This document shows, in pieces, positions 35,722 to 46,706 of a stretch of DNA of 64,000 nucleotides; position 1 is the first letter of the stretch; each line of letters begins with the position of its first letter. The position numbers and the translations under genes were made by a program. Source of the stretch: Nymphaea colorata (taxonomy: Eukaryota > Streptophyta > Magnoliopsida > Nymphaeales > Nymphaeaceae); the NCBI RefSeq assembly GCF_008831285.2, contig NC_045145.1, positions 14,958,040 through 15,022,039 of the forward strand, read 5' to 3'. The notes under the pieces were generated by a model. The model had not been told where the DNA came from, did not search any database, and saw nothing but the letters and a program-made list of their open reading frames with translations.

Positions 35722-37346
35722 ACGTTGAGTAAGGCAAAAAGGGCAAAAAGATAGAAGGGACCAGACGCAAAACTGTTGGACGTCACTGAAAACCAGAATG
35801 AAATGAAACGGGGAGCATTTACTTCGGCAGGTTGAGAAGGCTGCATAGGCGTTGCAAGCGATGCTGGTTTCCCAGAAGGCAAAAATTCAATTACTGCAGG
35901 GACTTTTCAGATTGTACCATAAGAATTCTCCATTTAAAATTCAAAGCCATTAAAGAATTTGGGTTGCTCTTTACAAGGAGCAAAGGTGTTATCTTCCGGG
36001 TATGATGTTATATTCTTCTTTGGAGGTTGGGCTTTGATTGCTTCCCACCAAGCAATAACTACTCACATTTAATGAGACCTCGATTCTGCCTATCAATGGA
36101 AGAGAATGATGAAGTGAAACTCATTTCAATCATTGCATATTACATATTTGGCATTAAAGCACAGGGGAAAAGATGGAGCATGATAGGTTGAATCGGTTGG
36201 CAACCTGAAAAGCAGAACTAGCGTTTCTGTGGAGGGCAACCGTCTAACGTATAGCAAATGATAGAACCATTCTAGATAGGAGAGTTCGATTTGTCTCATT
36301 TGCTAACCTTTAATTGTTGCTTCGATCATCAGTTGAGCGCTACTGTTCACTGCACATTCTAATATCCCCTTTCAGCAAAAATCCAGCCAGGTTTCTGTCA
36401 TCTTTTGTTTTTTTTCTTTGCTTCAACCGTTAAAACTTGCTTTTGCAGAAAATGAAAGTTGGAGATAGATATGTTATGGCTGGTTCGATTAAATGAATCA
36501 TTCTTTGAACAGAATCTATTTGGCATGGAGAATACATCTTTATTTACGAAGAACTGAAGCCCACCGGTAATTTGAAGAGCAATCTCAAGTAATTCTCTAT
36601 ATGGACCGCGTCTGTGAGGCCTGCTTTGACTGCAAACAATCGGGCAGAACGACTTTTGGTGAAAAAGAGTGCGTGGGTGTCCTGCGTCCAATCTTCTGCT
36701 TTTGGCATCACCTTGAGTAGTCAATTCGACAAGGATAATTTTCAGTATGGAAGAACGGCACTGGTAAACTTGGTTCAGGCTTAACTTCAGCCTTCTAGAA
36801 ATGATTGATTATTGATGAGATGAGTACCTTGGTCAAAGCCACCACCGCTGCAAAATGAGGAGCAGAGTGAAGCATCGGTTCCACAGTTGCCTAAGTTTTA
36901 CAGTTATCTGAGCCTGAGACACCTGACTTTTAAATGGGTTGGACCCAAAATGAGGCTTGTGTGGTTTTCTGCTAGCTGCTTCTGATTTGGTTTTGAATAT
37001 CTCACATGTATGGAACTGTATTGGATAGCTTTGGCAAGCGCTCTCGCAGAAACTTCCACATATATTTAAAATGAGAAAGCATTCCTGAATATTTCCTCAA
37101 ACTTTTCTCCCAACCCCGTCAGAAAATCTACATCAAACAAATGGACAGCAGAAAGAAAGCATGAACAAAAAGTACTCTTTAACAGCTCAGCCCTCAAAAG
37201 CGTACAAGAACCAAATAATTGCAGCATGCACCATATCCATGTCATCCAATAATATTAAGAACAGAAAGTAACTCTAATATAAGACATGGAGCTTACTGCA
37301 ACCGGCATTGTTTATCAATATTGCACGGTATAAGGAGTGAAAAGTT

Positions 37347-37901
37347 TTAACTAAAAAAAGATGTATAGCACCAACCTGCATCTACAGTCTGCTTGCCTGT
37401 ATCATCCTTTTTTAACTGAATATAGTTAAAAAGTAAAGTATTGTTGTTTTTGCAGTAATTGGTCGACGGTGACCGAGCCAGCCGTTTAAGGCCGATTTGC
37501 CAATTCAGAACCAACAATATCCCATGCTTGAGAGGGACAGTATTGATTCCTATATCATTTGATAAAAGGCTAATAGGAGAGAGTGTGTATTGGCCAAATA
37601 CCGGCAAAATTAGCTGTGATTCTGTCAATATTGCAGAGGCCAAAAGTATCACGAGTTCGATACTCTCAGAGATTGAAGCTGTGAAATGCGGGGAAGGGTA
37701 AGTTGGTGCAGCAACTTCTGCTACAGTGATTAATCTGCCAAAAATATCTACAGGTATTACAGGATTCAGAACTTTTAAGAAAAAACGCCTTACTTCTGCT
37801 GAAATAGCAAATGCCAGACTAAAGATACCAATTTGGATTCTAGAACCAAAACAGCAACATAGCGACGTGCATATTACATGATCCCCTCTGCCACATTCCA
37901 T
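37347..37901. other. unassigned stretch with long open frames on both strands
   Basis: The minus strand is open for 184 codons. The plus strand is open from about 37459 to 37701, and after one TAA continues open in the same frame to near 37880, with a charged, soluble-looking composition (AEAKSITSSILSEIEAV, then FRTFKKKRLTSAEIANAR). The minus-strand reading is unusually hydrophobic, as expected for the complement of a charged coding strand. I therefore favour a degraded plus-strand exon or pseudogene. A TTTTTGCAG acceptor-like site precedes it at about 37449-37457. The family is not recognised. Confidence 0.3.
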
Positions 37902-38789
37902 TTACGACTAAATGAAGTTCTTTTCCTTTTCCCCCTTTCTTAAGATCATAGAAAATCAATTGGATGTATTTAGTTCAGTATTGTCATTCTACTCATTAAC
38001 ACCAGCAGAAGTTCCGAATAAGAACGGGGAGGGTGTGATCTTAAATCTACGGATCTATGATCCTGAGGATCTAGAAGCCAAGTAAATCAGAGGTAATTAA
38101 TTAACAGCCAGCGGAAACAAATTGTTGTCCACCTGCCATAATTCATCTTTTAAGTATCAAGATACATAATACTGAACAAAGAACATGGTATTTACGTCTC
38201 AAGACCATGCTAAGAAGAGTGTATTTAGTTAATTATCAACATAGTTCATAATAATAAATTAAGAATCTAAGATGTCCAACAAATAAGTACAAACTGGTAA
38301 AAGCCTGGCGAATATGCACCATTCTTGCCAGCTTACCGCTTCAACAGAAAAGAATGAACAGGGTACATTCGCGGGCCGGTATTAGAAGAGCATGCTTCAA
38401 AACTATGGGCTTCCCAAGAAATATTACTGCTTTCACAATGTGGATGCATATGTTAATTGACAACAAATAGACTAATTGGACAGATTCTAATGAAAGCATT
38501 TCCGTGCAGGTATTAGTCAAAGTTTCATTGTCATCAATTACGTCTATTTTGTGGTTGGAAGTCAGGCTTTTAGGGTGAAGTGCTCCATTGATTGAGGATT
38601 TGAAATTGATATCACTTATCAAACACTCTCTGCCGTTTTTAGTACACAGGCAATCGGGTCAAACCCATGCACCTCTCCTCACTACTTGATGATTTGGATT
38701 ATACTTGACAAGTACAAGATTTTCTGAGTTTTCACATTGGTGATACATATATATTTGTTGCACGATCTGACTTTTTTTGCAGGTGTCTT

Positions 38790-39227
38790 TAGGGGATGTC
38801 GATGATTCTCATTCAGATCAGATGTTTGATTGAACTGTTTCAAAAAGAAAAGTTACTTATAGAAAAAAAAAGATAACCCAATTAAAAGATCGGATGACAT
38901 TCACATTCTGGGGATGGAAACCGATCGAAATTTAAACTTAATTTTAAGTAAATACCCGATCAAATAATTATAAGCATCAATATGGTCGACGAGTTCTAGC
39001 TTTCTATATTCACTAGTCATATATTTTGAAAGTTGGTCATAATGAGGTTTGAATTCACTTATGGATTAGGATCTGGTTATATATTTAAAAGTCGAGAATT
39101 TTGGTCGATCAAATTGAAATATATTATAGATGTTTTTCCATTCGCATTTGAACCCACATTCAAATTCAAATATGTCAATATCCAATAATCAAATATATGG
39201 ATAGAATCTGATCGATCGACATTCCTA
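38790..39227. mobile_element. inverted-repeat element, copy C (hAT-like, tentative)
   Basis: Ends TAGGGGATGTCGA and TCGACATTCCTA form an inverted pair over 438 bp. Flanking 8-mers GGTGTCTT (38782-38789) and GGTATATT (39228-39235) match at 6 of 8. The interior has CAAATTCAAAT-type words as in copies A and B. No coding capacity. Confidence 0.45.
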
Positions 39228-39940
39228 GGTATATTGGCACCAAAAACAAACAGCAAGATAAAATTCTAAAAAATCATAATTGCCGTCATCTGAATCTAAG
39301 TGAATTTGATCGATTTTTTTGTTTTACCAGAAATTTGATTGTAGTGCGACGGAGAAGAAATTCTTTTGCTAGCCTTGAACAACTTAAAAGAAGGGACGCC
39401 GGATTCCTCCAGTCCTCCGCCTCCCACAGCATGAGCGAGTGAAAGGACTCTGCCGCCCGATGAAAAGCATCGACGGCCTTGATGGGAGGGGATCCACCTC
39501 GTCACAAGAACGATTACCCTTTCTTCTTCTCTTCAATTTCTCTCAATTTTCGGACGCAAGCCTAACTTTGCTAGCCAGTGTCCCAGGCTGTGAAGACGGA
39601 ACAAGAGGCAAAAGCTAGGTTTAGTCCCAGTAAAGCAGAAACATTTCTCCAGATGTGCCTGAAGCTACTTTCTTGTTACGAACTCTTAAACTCAGGTATC
39701 TGATCCATATTGAAAATTAAACGATGACAAAATTTCACACGAATTTTCAATTGAGTGAGATTTGCACGACTCACGCAGCATGATTTATAAATGATGGGTC
39801 ACGAGAACCGGCGCTTCATACACGGAAAAGGAAGAAAAATAACGAAAGCCCCAACAAGTGAAATCGACGTAATCACCAATTGAGAAGAAAGAACGGCTTA
39901 GTGCTTTTTTCTAGTATTATTGACTAATCTTGTTACTTGG

Positions 39941-40221
39941 TATTAACTCGGCTGAAATACACTTCACAGAAAATCAGAATACATAATACAATTATAGATG
40001 TATTCTGAAATATTTCAGGTATCAGGCCTTGTGTGAAAGATCAAAAGTGGCTACGCATGCTGAAACTCGTGGTGGAGCATAGTAACGTTTATTTGTTATA
40101 ACAGAAAATATCCTCTTAAGAATATTCTTTCATTTTGTATATAAAGCACAATTGTGCTCATTGTAAAAGCAGTGTGGAATTAAAGCACACAAGAGATAAA
40201 AGAAGTCGCCTCTTTCCTTTA
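39941..40221 (+). repeat. Copia-1 5' LTR
   Basis: 281 bp, begins TATTAACTCGGCTG, ends TTTCCTTTA. Includes GTATATAAAG near 40137, a TATA-like element expected to drive element transcription. Same length as the 3' LTR with about 20 mismatches. Confidence 0.95.
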
Positions 40222-40233
40222 TAGTATCAGAGC
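40222..40233 (+). other. Copia-1 primer-binding site
   Basis: TAGTATCAGAGC directly follows the 5' LTR. It differs by one base from TGGTATCAGAGC, the complement of the initiator tRNA-Met 3' end used by plant Copia elements. The change is G to A. Confidence 0.85.
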
Positions 40234-40250
40234 TAGAGAGAGCGGCATCC

Positions 40251-43200
40251 ATGCCTTCTTCCAATGTCCCAGTAGTAGCAAACCGAAAGTTCTCCTACCC
40301 GTCCACACTGTGTCTATAAAACTCTCCCAAACAAATTTCCTTCTCTGGAAGACCCAAGTCCTTGGTTTGAATGAGAGTCAAGATTTGCAATGATTCATCA
40401 ATGGTGAAATCGCTGTTCCTCATGAGTACGTTATCAATGGAGACAAGCGAGAGATTAACCCAGACTACTTGCAATGGAAGAAGTCGGACTGACTCCAGCG
40501 TGGATGGATCACAGGCACCTTATCTGAAGAGGTCCTAGGGCTTTTCATTGGTCTGGAAACATCCGAACAAGTATGGAGGGCACTCGAAGAGGCATATGCT
40601 TTGGATTATCAAGAAAGATAATGTTGTCTGCTACAAAAATTGCAGACACACGAAAAGAAGAGTACGACCATGGCTGATTACATAAGGATTTTCAAAAATA
40701 CTTGGGATGAATTGTAGGCCATTGGAAGACAAGTGAATGACCATACAAAGCTCTTCCTTCTTCTGAATGGATTGGGGCCTGAGTATGAGTCGTTTGTGAC
40801 GTCAATGCTAAAGCCTCTAATTCCTACTTATAAGGATGTTATACCACTGCTACAAAGCCATGAAACGTTGAAGTCACTCAATCAATATGAATGAGAAATC
40901 CAGCATCAATCTGCATTTTATACGTTCTATGGTACATGTGGAGGAAGAGGATGACAATACTTCTCTTCTCAAGGCAGGGGTTTTATCCATATAACTGTGG
41001 ACAACAAGATAATCAAGGAAGTGTTGCCAAGACTCCAGCAACTCAACAAAAATTTACAAATGCCAAAGGAAAAGCCACAGGGAACAGAGAAAAAGGTATG
41101 GTATGTCAGATTTGTTTTAAACTGAATCACTCTGCTCTTAGATGCTGGCACAGATCTGATAATGCATATAAGGCAAAAGAAGCTGCAAAAGCATTAGCAG
41201 CAATAACTATAGATGGTAACCAAGATCACGCATGGTTTCCAAACTTGGGAGCGACTTCACACATAGCATCATACTCATGTATGCTTCTGAACACATCCAA
41301 ATATAGAGATACAGAAAGAGTTATAGTGGGAAATGGACACTCTCTCAAGATTACACATATTGGAGAGGCAAAAATTGGCTCTAACCAAAAAGGATTAGAG
41401 TTAAAGAATGTTTTAGTCGTTCCTCAAATTAGAAGAAATTTGATTTCAATAAGTCAACTAACAAGAGACATACCAGTGGATCTCTGTTTTTCACATGTTC
41501 GTTTCTAAATTAAGAACAGGGAAACAAAGCGAGTGATAGCTGAAGGACGTCGTCAAGGTGATTTTTACGTGCTTGAAGCAGGAATAAAGGAGGCATGTTT
41601 TTCAAACCATCAAAACGTAGTCAGTTTAGAGATATGGCATAGAAGGCTAGCTCACGTTAACTATCGTGTTTTGCGATTTATGAACAGAGAAAAACAAATA
41701 TGTAGTTTGAATGTTAAAGAGAAAAATATATGTGTTGGATGTTCTATGGCAAAATCCTCTCGTTTAGCATTCCTTACTGCAGATAAACAAAACACACAAC
41801 CTTTTGATATGCTCTACTGTGATCTATGGGGGCCACCACCAATAGTTTCAGTACAAGGGATGAGATATTACATAGTTTTTGTAGATGATTCCATAAAATA
41901 TTGCTAGATTTTTTCTCTAAGAGAGAAATCAGAATTTGTGTCTTGTTTTGAAAAGTTTATTGCAAATCAGTTTAATAAAATGTTCAAAATCTTTCATTCA
42001 AACGGTGGAACATAATTTGATAATAATAGAAAGAAACAAAATTTTGATGAGAATGGAATTTGTCATATAATGTCTTGTTCATACACACCACAGCAGAATG
42101 GCCAGGCTGAAAGAAGACATCGAATTGTTACTGAGCTGGGTCTAGCGATGATATTTGATGCTAATTTACTCCCAAAGTATTGACTGGATGCATTTAATAC
42201 TGCTATTTGGGTTTATAACATAATTCCTACAACACTCTTAAATTTGAAATCGCCTTATGAGAAGTTGTTTAGTGTAAGGCCTGAGTATGATTACATGAGA
42301 ACTTTCGGGTGCTTATGCTACCCATACTTGAGATATTATACCAATCATAAGCTGGAACCAAGGTCATTACCTTGTATATTTTTGGGTTATAGCACATTGC
42401 ATAAAGGTTACATATGTTTTCACCTTAAATCAAGACGAGTTTACATCTCCAGACATTGCATATTTGATGAACACAGCTTCCCATGCAACAGTGTGGTGGA
42501 CGCGAAGGATGAAAATGTTAAAATTCAGTATGATGCTTGGTTTCCTGAAGATCAAGAAATAAAGAAATACTTAGGCACCAAGGCACAAGAACAAAAACCC
42601 ATGTCTATTTTGTCAAAAAGTGAAACAGCTAAGTTGCATGGTGCAGAGGAAGTTATCGGTGATGAACAGAACCAAAGTACTCCAAGCTCCCACATCAGAA
42701 GTTTGAGCACTAGTGAGCAAGAAGACAGCCAATCACATGAGACAGATGCATCTGCAAATGAGCGAATAGAAACTACATCGCCTGAAGTAGGCATAACACC
42801 AACTCGCATCCAGCAAATTGAGACACGTTCGATGCATGGAATAGTTAAGCCAAACCCACGGTATCTACTGTCATGCACATTACTTCCTAAAGAGCCAGAT
42901 TCTGTCAAAGAAGCATTATCACATATGGGTTGGGCAGCTGCCATGAAGGAAAAGATTGACGCTCTCAAAACCACTGAAACACGGGATTTGGTACCTAGAA
43001 AACATGCAAAAGACATCATTGGATGCAAGTAGGTTTTCAAAGCCAAAGTTAAAGTGGATGGAAGCTTGGACAGGTTGAAGGCGAGGCTGGTGGCAAAGGG
43101 CTATAGCCAAATACCAAGGGTGGACTTCATTGAAACATTTTCGCCAATCATTAAACCAACTACAAACAGAATTATATTTATTGTTGCCTTGTCAAGAAAA

Positions 43201-43913
43201 TGGAGAATAAATCAAATTGACATTAAAAATGTTTTCCTCCATGGCGATCTAGATGAACCTATGTACATGGATCAGCCACCAGGGTTTAGGGACCCAACTA
43301 AGCCTAACCATGTTTGTAGACTAAAGAAGGCTTTATATGGGCTGCCTCAATCTACAAGAATGTGGTTTGACAAATTTGGCAATTTTTTGATAAATTATGA
43401 ATTTTTCTGCAGTCCAGCAGACTCGTCACTATTCATTTACAAAGGCGAGCATGGAACTATATGGCTGCTTTTATACGTTGATGATATTTTGATTACTGGT
43501 GATAGACAAGTTACCATGAAAAATTTTATTTCAGATATTAGTTCTGCCTTTGCTTTGAAAGATCTAGGAGAAGTCCAACACTTCCTAGGCATACAAGTGC
43601 AGCAAGAAAAAAATGTTTTTTTGTTAAGTCAAACAAGATATGCCAAGGAAATTCTTCAGCATGCAAACTTGAGTGATTGTAAGCCTAGCAGCACACCTAT
43701 GGCAGAAATTCTTCATTGCAATAAGCCAAGTCCATGTTTCCAAGGCGCCCAGACTTGGTAGACAGTGTCAATTTTGTGTCACAATACATGCAGTCGCCAT
43801 CTCAATTCCACTTTCAATTAGTTAAGAAAATTCTAGGTATGTGAAAGCCACTATAGAAGATGGATTAAGGATACAACCAACTGATTGCATGCTTTTCAAG
43901 GGTATTCTGATGC
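40251..43913 (+). pseudogene. Copia-1 gag-pol relic (gag, PR, IN, RT)
   Basis: Gag-like reading starts at ATG 40251 but is broken by stops. A zinc knuckle with intact C-X2-C-X4-H-X4-C (CQICFKLNH...C) lies near 41104-41145. The protease site near 41233 reads NLGA where active enzymes have DTGA. GAG-pre-integrase and integrase motifs follow at 41533-42240 (CDLWGP, FVDD), then integrase tail and linker at 42244-43032. Reverse transcriptase at 43033-43761 keeps FLHGDL and the catalytic YVDD (43473-43484). Several stops look like Trp codons changed to TAG or TGA, for example 43030-43032 and the TGA at 42181. Between 43761 and 43913 the frame is shifted and shortened. No intact polyprotein is possible. 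Confidence 0.9.
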
Positions 43914-44370
43914 TGATTGGGCTGGGTGTCCAATCACCCGACGTTCAACAACTAGATATGACATTTAACTTGGGCCAAGCTGCATCTCATGGTCTGCTAA
44001 AAAACAGCTGACGGTAACTCGTTCAAGCACAGAAGCAGAGTACCGTGCATTAGCCTCTACAACAGTAGAGATAACTTGGATCAATTATATACTACGCGAT
44101 ATTGAGGTGAGTCTATCCATGACACCAATATTGTACTATGATAGTATGTATGCATTACACATGACCATTAAGCCAGTAATGCATAGTAGGTCCAAACACA
44201 TTGAATTGGACTACCATTATATGAGAGAAAGAGTTGCATCCAAATCCATTGAAACTAGATATATCCCTTTAGCAGAACAGGTGGCAGATATCTTCACAAA
44301 ACCATTGGGATGAGCTCGATTTCTTTATCTAAAGAACAAACTTGGACTTAGCTACAACACCCAGTCTAGT
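43914..44370 (+). repeat. Copia-1 internal tandem duplication, copy 1 (RNase H)
   Basis: 457 bp beginning TGATTGGGCTGGGTGTCC and ending CAGTCTAGT, followed immediately by a second copy. Encodes the Copia RNase H region (STEAEYRAL, HIELDYHY, VADIFTKPLG) with an in-frame TGA at 44311-44313. Confidence 0.95.
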
Positions 44371-44827
44371 TGATTGGGCTGGGTGTCCAATCACCCAACG
44401 TTCAACAACTGGATATGGCATTTATCTTGGGCTAAACTGCATCTCATGGTCTGCTAAAAAACAGCCAACGGTAGCTCGTTCAAGCACAGAAGCAGAGTAC
44501 CGTGCATTAGCCTCTACAACAGCAGAGTTAACTTGGATCAGTTATATATTGCGCGATATTGGGGTGAGTCTATCCATGACACCAATATTGTACTGTGATA
44601 ATATGTTTGCATTACACATGACCATTAACCCAGTAATGCATAGTAAGTCCAAACACATCGAATTGGACTACCATTATATCAGAGAAAGAGTTGCATCCAA
44701 ATCTCTTGAAACTAGATATATCTCTTCAACAGAACAGGTGGCAGATATCTTCACAAAACCATTGGGACGAGCTCGATTTCTTTATCTAAAGATCAAACTT
44801 GGACTCAGCTACAACACCCAGTCCAGT
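44371..44827 (+). repeat. Copia-1 internal tandem duplication, copy 2 (RNase H)
   Basis: Second 457-bp copy, about 31 mismatches to the first by eye (near 7%), no gaps. Its RNase H frame is open throughout (SAKKQPTVARSSTEAEYRAL, VADIFTKPLGRARF), unlike copy 1, whose frame has a stop. Confidence 0.95.
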
Positions 44828-44838
44828 TTGAGAGGAGA
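44828..44838 (+). other. Copia-1 polypurine tract
   Basis: TTGAGAGGAGA immediately before the 3' LTR, the expected position of the plus-strand primer. Confidence 0.8.
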
Positions 44839-45119
44839 TATTAACTCAGCTGAAATACACTACACAGAAAATCAAAATACATAATACAATTGTAGATTTA
44901 TTTTGAAATATTTCAGGTATCAGGCCTTGCGTGAAAGATCGAAAGTGGCTACGCATGCTGGAACTCGTGGTGGAGCAGAACAACGTTTATTTGATATAAC
45001 AGAAAATATCCTCTTAAGAATATTCTTTCATTTTGTATATAAAGCCCACCTGTGCTCATTGTAAAAGCAGTGTGCCATTAAAGCACACGAGAGATAAAAG
45101 AAGTCTCCTCTTTCCTTTA
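44839..45119 (+). repeat. Copia-1 3' LTR
   Basis: 281 bp, begins TATTAACTCAGCTG, ends TTTCCTTTA, followed by the CTTGG target duplication at 45120-45124. Confidence 0.95.
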
Positions 45120-46380
45120 CTTGGGACTTCAATTGTACTGCCAAGGAGGTTTCTGTTTTCAGTTGGAAGACCAATTGGAGATAGTGACATACACTGGGGT
45201 TTTCTGTTTGACTTCTTTTTCATCTTGTCTTTATGATTTCTTCACCAAAACTAGTCATATGTACCTGTCAACATTCATGTAGGCCGACCCAATGTCTTGG
45301 TTTTAACAACACTGCAAATTCATTATTAATTCTCTCCCATATGACTTGAACGTCTTCATATGAGTTCATCTTAGTAATTTAGATAGGCAAAAAAAAAAAA
45401 ACCAAGTTCAAGCGAAGAAACAAGAGCAACAAGCATGAAACTACACAAGTACTGCATGAAATTCTATCTGTACAGGAGGCAATACATATCGCAAACCACA
45501 TGAGATTCAAGAATCAAGAGAGAGTGAAACGCGAAGAGGTTTGGGGATTCCACATGGCGGGCAGAAAATACTTGCGGCAATTCACACCATATGCATTGTA
45601 GCTAGTGCTAGTATCAGCGTCTAGCAACAGCTCTCCAGCATAGCCAGGATAAGCTCCCTTTCTGTAAACTCCAGGGCTGGCAAAAACTGCTTCTAGATCT
45701 ACAGATTGGGCCTCTTGAAAGTAACCATTCCCAAAGGGGTTGGTCACTGCCCCAGCCATCATACCAGCAATATTGATGATCATACCATCAACACCCACTT
45801 CATCGTTTGGATCTACCAGTGGTGGAGTTTGAGGCCCATAAAAAGGCTGGTGGAAAGGCCAGGCACACTGCCCTGAGCACTGGCTCTCAAAGTTGCCCAC
45901 CCAGATGTGACAAATCTTTGATTTGGGTTCAAAGGAGCAGAATCATAGAACCCACAAGTGCTCATGCAGAACCCTTTCATAGTAACGTCTTTAGCAGTGA
46001 CAACTAATAAGATGCCACCACCAGCAGCAACAGCAGTAGCCTTCGCAGCTAATTCTTTGATTTGGGTTCTCTTGAGGGACTTCCCCATTGAGCAGCCTTC
46101 ATCGAAGGCCTGTTTCATAATGGCCATCCTGCAGCCGAGCTTAGCAGCTGTGGACATATACTCCTTGGTGATGTCCCACCATTGAGAAACGGATGGGGAG
46201 ACGATTTTCCATTGGTAATGATCATCAAGAGAGCTCAGAAAATCTATAATAATAGAGCGCTGCCATACCAGACAACTAAAATAGTTTGATCTCCTTGAAG
46301 AAGAAGGCCATTGTGGCATGTAAGAAACAAAAGGGATTGGTCTGCTAAAGGTGCCAGTTTCCCAGAGACACACCTGAAAC

Positions 46381-46706
46381 TGATAAAAACAGAGTATTTG
46401 TGAAAGAAACAAAGATAAATTTAACGTGGTTCGGTCTTGAATGACCTACGTCCACGAGAACTCTCTCGCTCTCTAACTTTCTTCGAAACCATCGTTAGAG
46501 AGTGGTTCCATTAAATAACTTGTCAATGAGAGTTACACTTAGGATCCACAATTGGTGGATCTGTTACAGACGATAATGGTAAAGGATCTTGTCCTTTACT
46601 TATATTCTCATCTCTTTCTTTTCTTAGCTGATCATGTGCATCATCAAGTTTATCGCATGATCTTCTTTCCATGATTTTCGATTCTTCTTGCCTTTTATAT
46701 TTATCA
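46381..46706 (-). repeat. Copia-2 3' LTR
   Basis: 326 bp. On the plus strand it begins TGATAAAAACAGAG and ends TTTATATTTATCA. It contains the inverted words that give AACGTGGTTCGG, common in plant Copia LTR ends. Confidence 0.95.

Larger units (their letters stand above)
33742..38789. other. gene-poor stretch, EPFL 5' side to Copia-1 side
   Basis: Holds CT-rich DNA to 34160, a plus-strand 144-aa frame at 34172-34606 with no recognisable features, a 31-bp tandem pair at 35659-35721, and a stretch open on both strands at 37347-37901. Nothing could be called as a gene with confidence. Confidence 0.4.
39941..45119 (+). mobile_element. Copia-1: decayed Ty1/copia LTR retrotransposon
   Basis: A 5179-bp plus-strand element. 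Two 281-bp LTRs (39941-40221, 44839-45119) differ at about 20 positions by eye, near 7%. The element is flanked by a perfect 5-bp direct repeat CTTGG (39936-39940, 45120-45124). Both LTRs start TATTAACTC and end CCTTTA, so the ends are TA...TA, not the usual TG...CA. A primer-binding site for initiator tRNA-Met and a purine tract adjoin the LTRs. Domain order gag, protease, integrase, reverse transcriptase, RNase H is that of Copia. The frames are broken by many stops, so it is not autonomous. A 457-bp tandem duplication covers RNase H. Confidence 0.95.

Noticed and set aside
36398-36724. A 108-aa minus-strand frame
   Set aside because: No family recognised; ends in a Lys-rich A-run and looks random.
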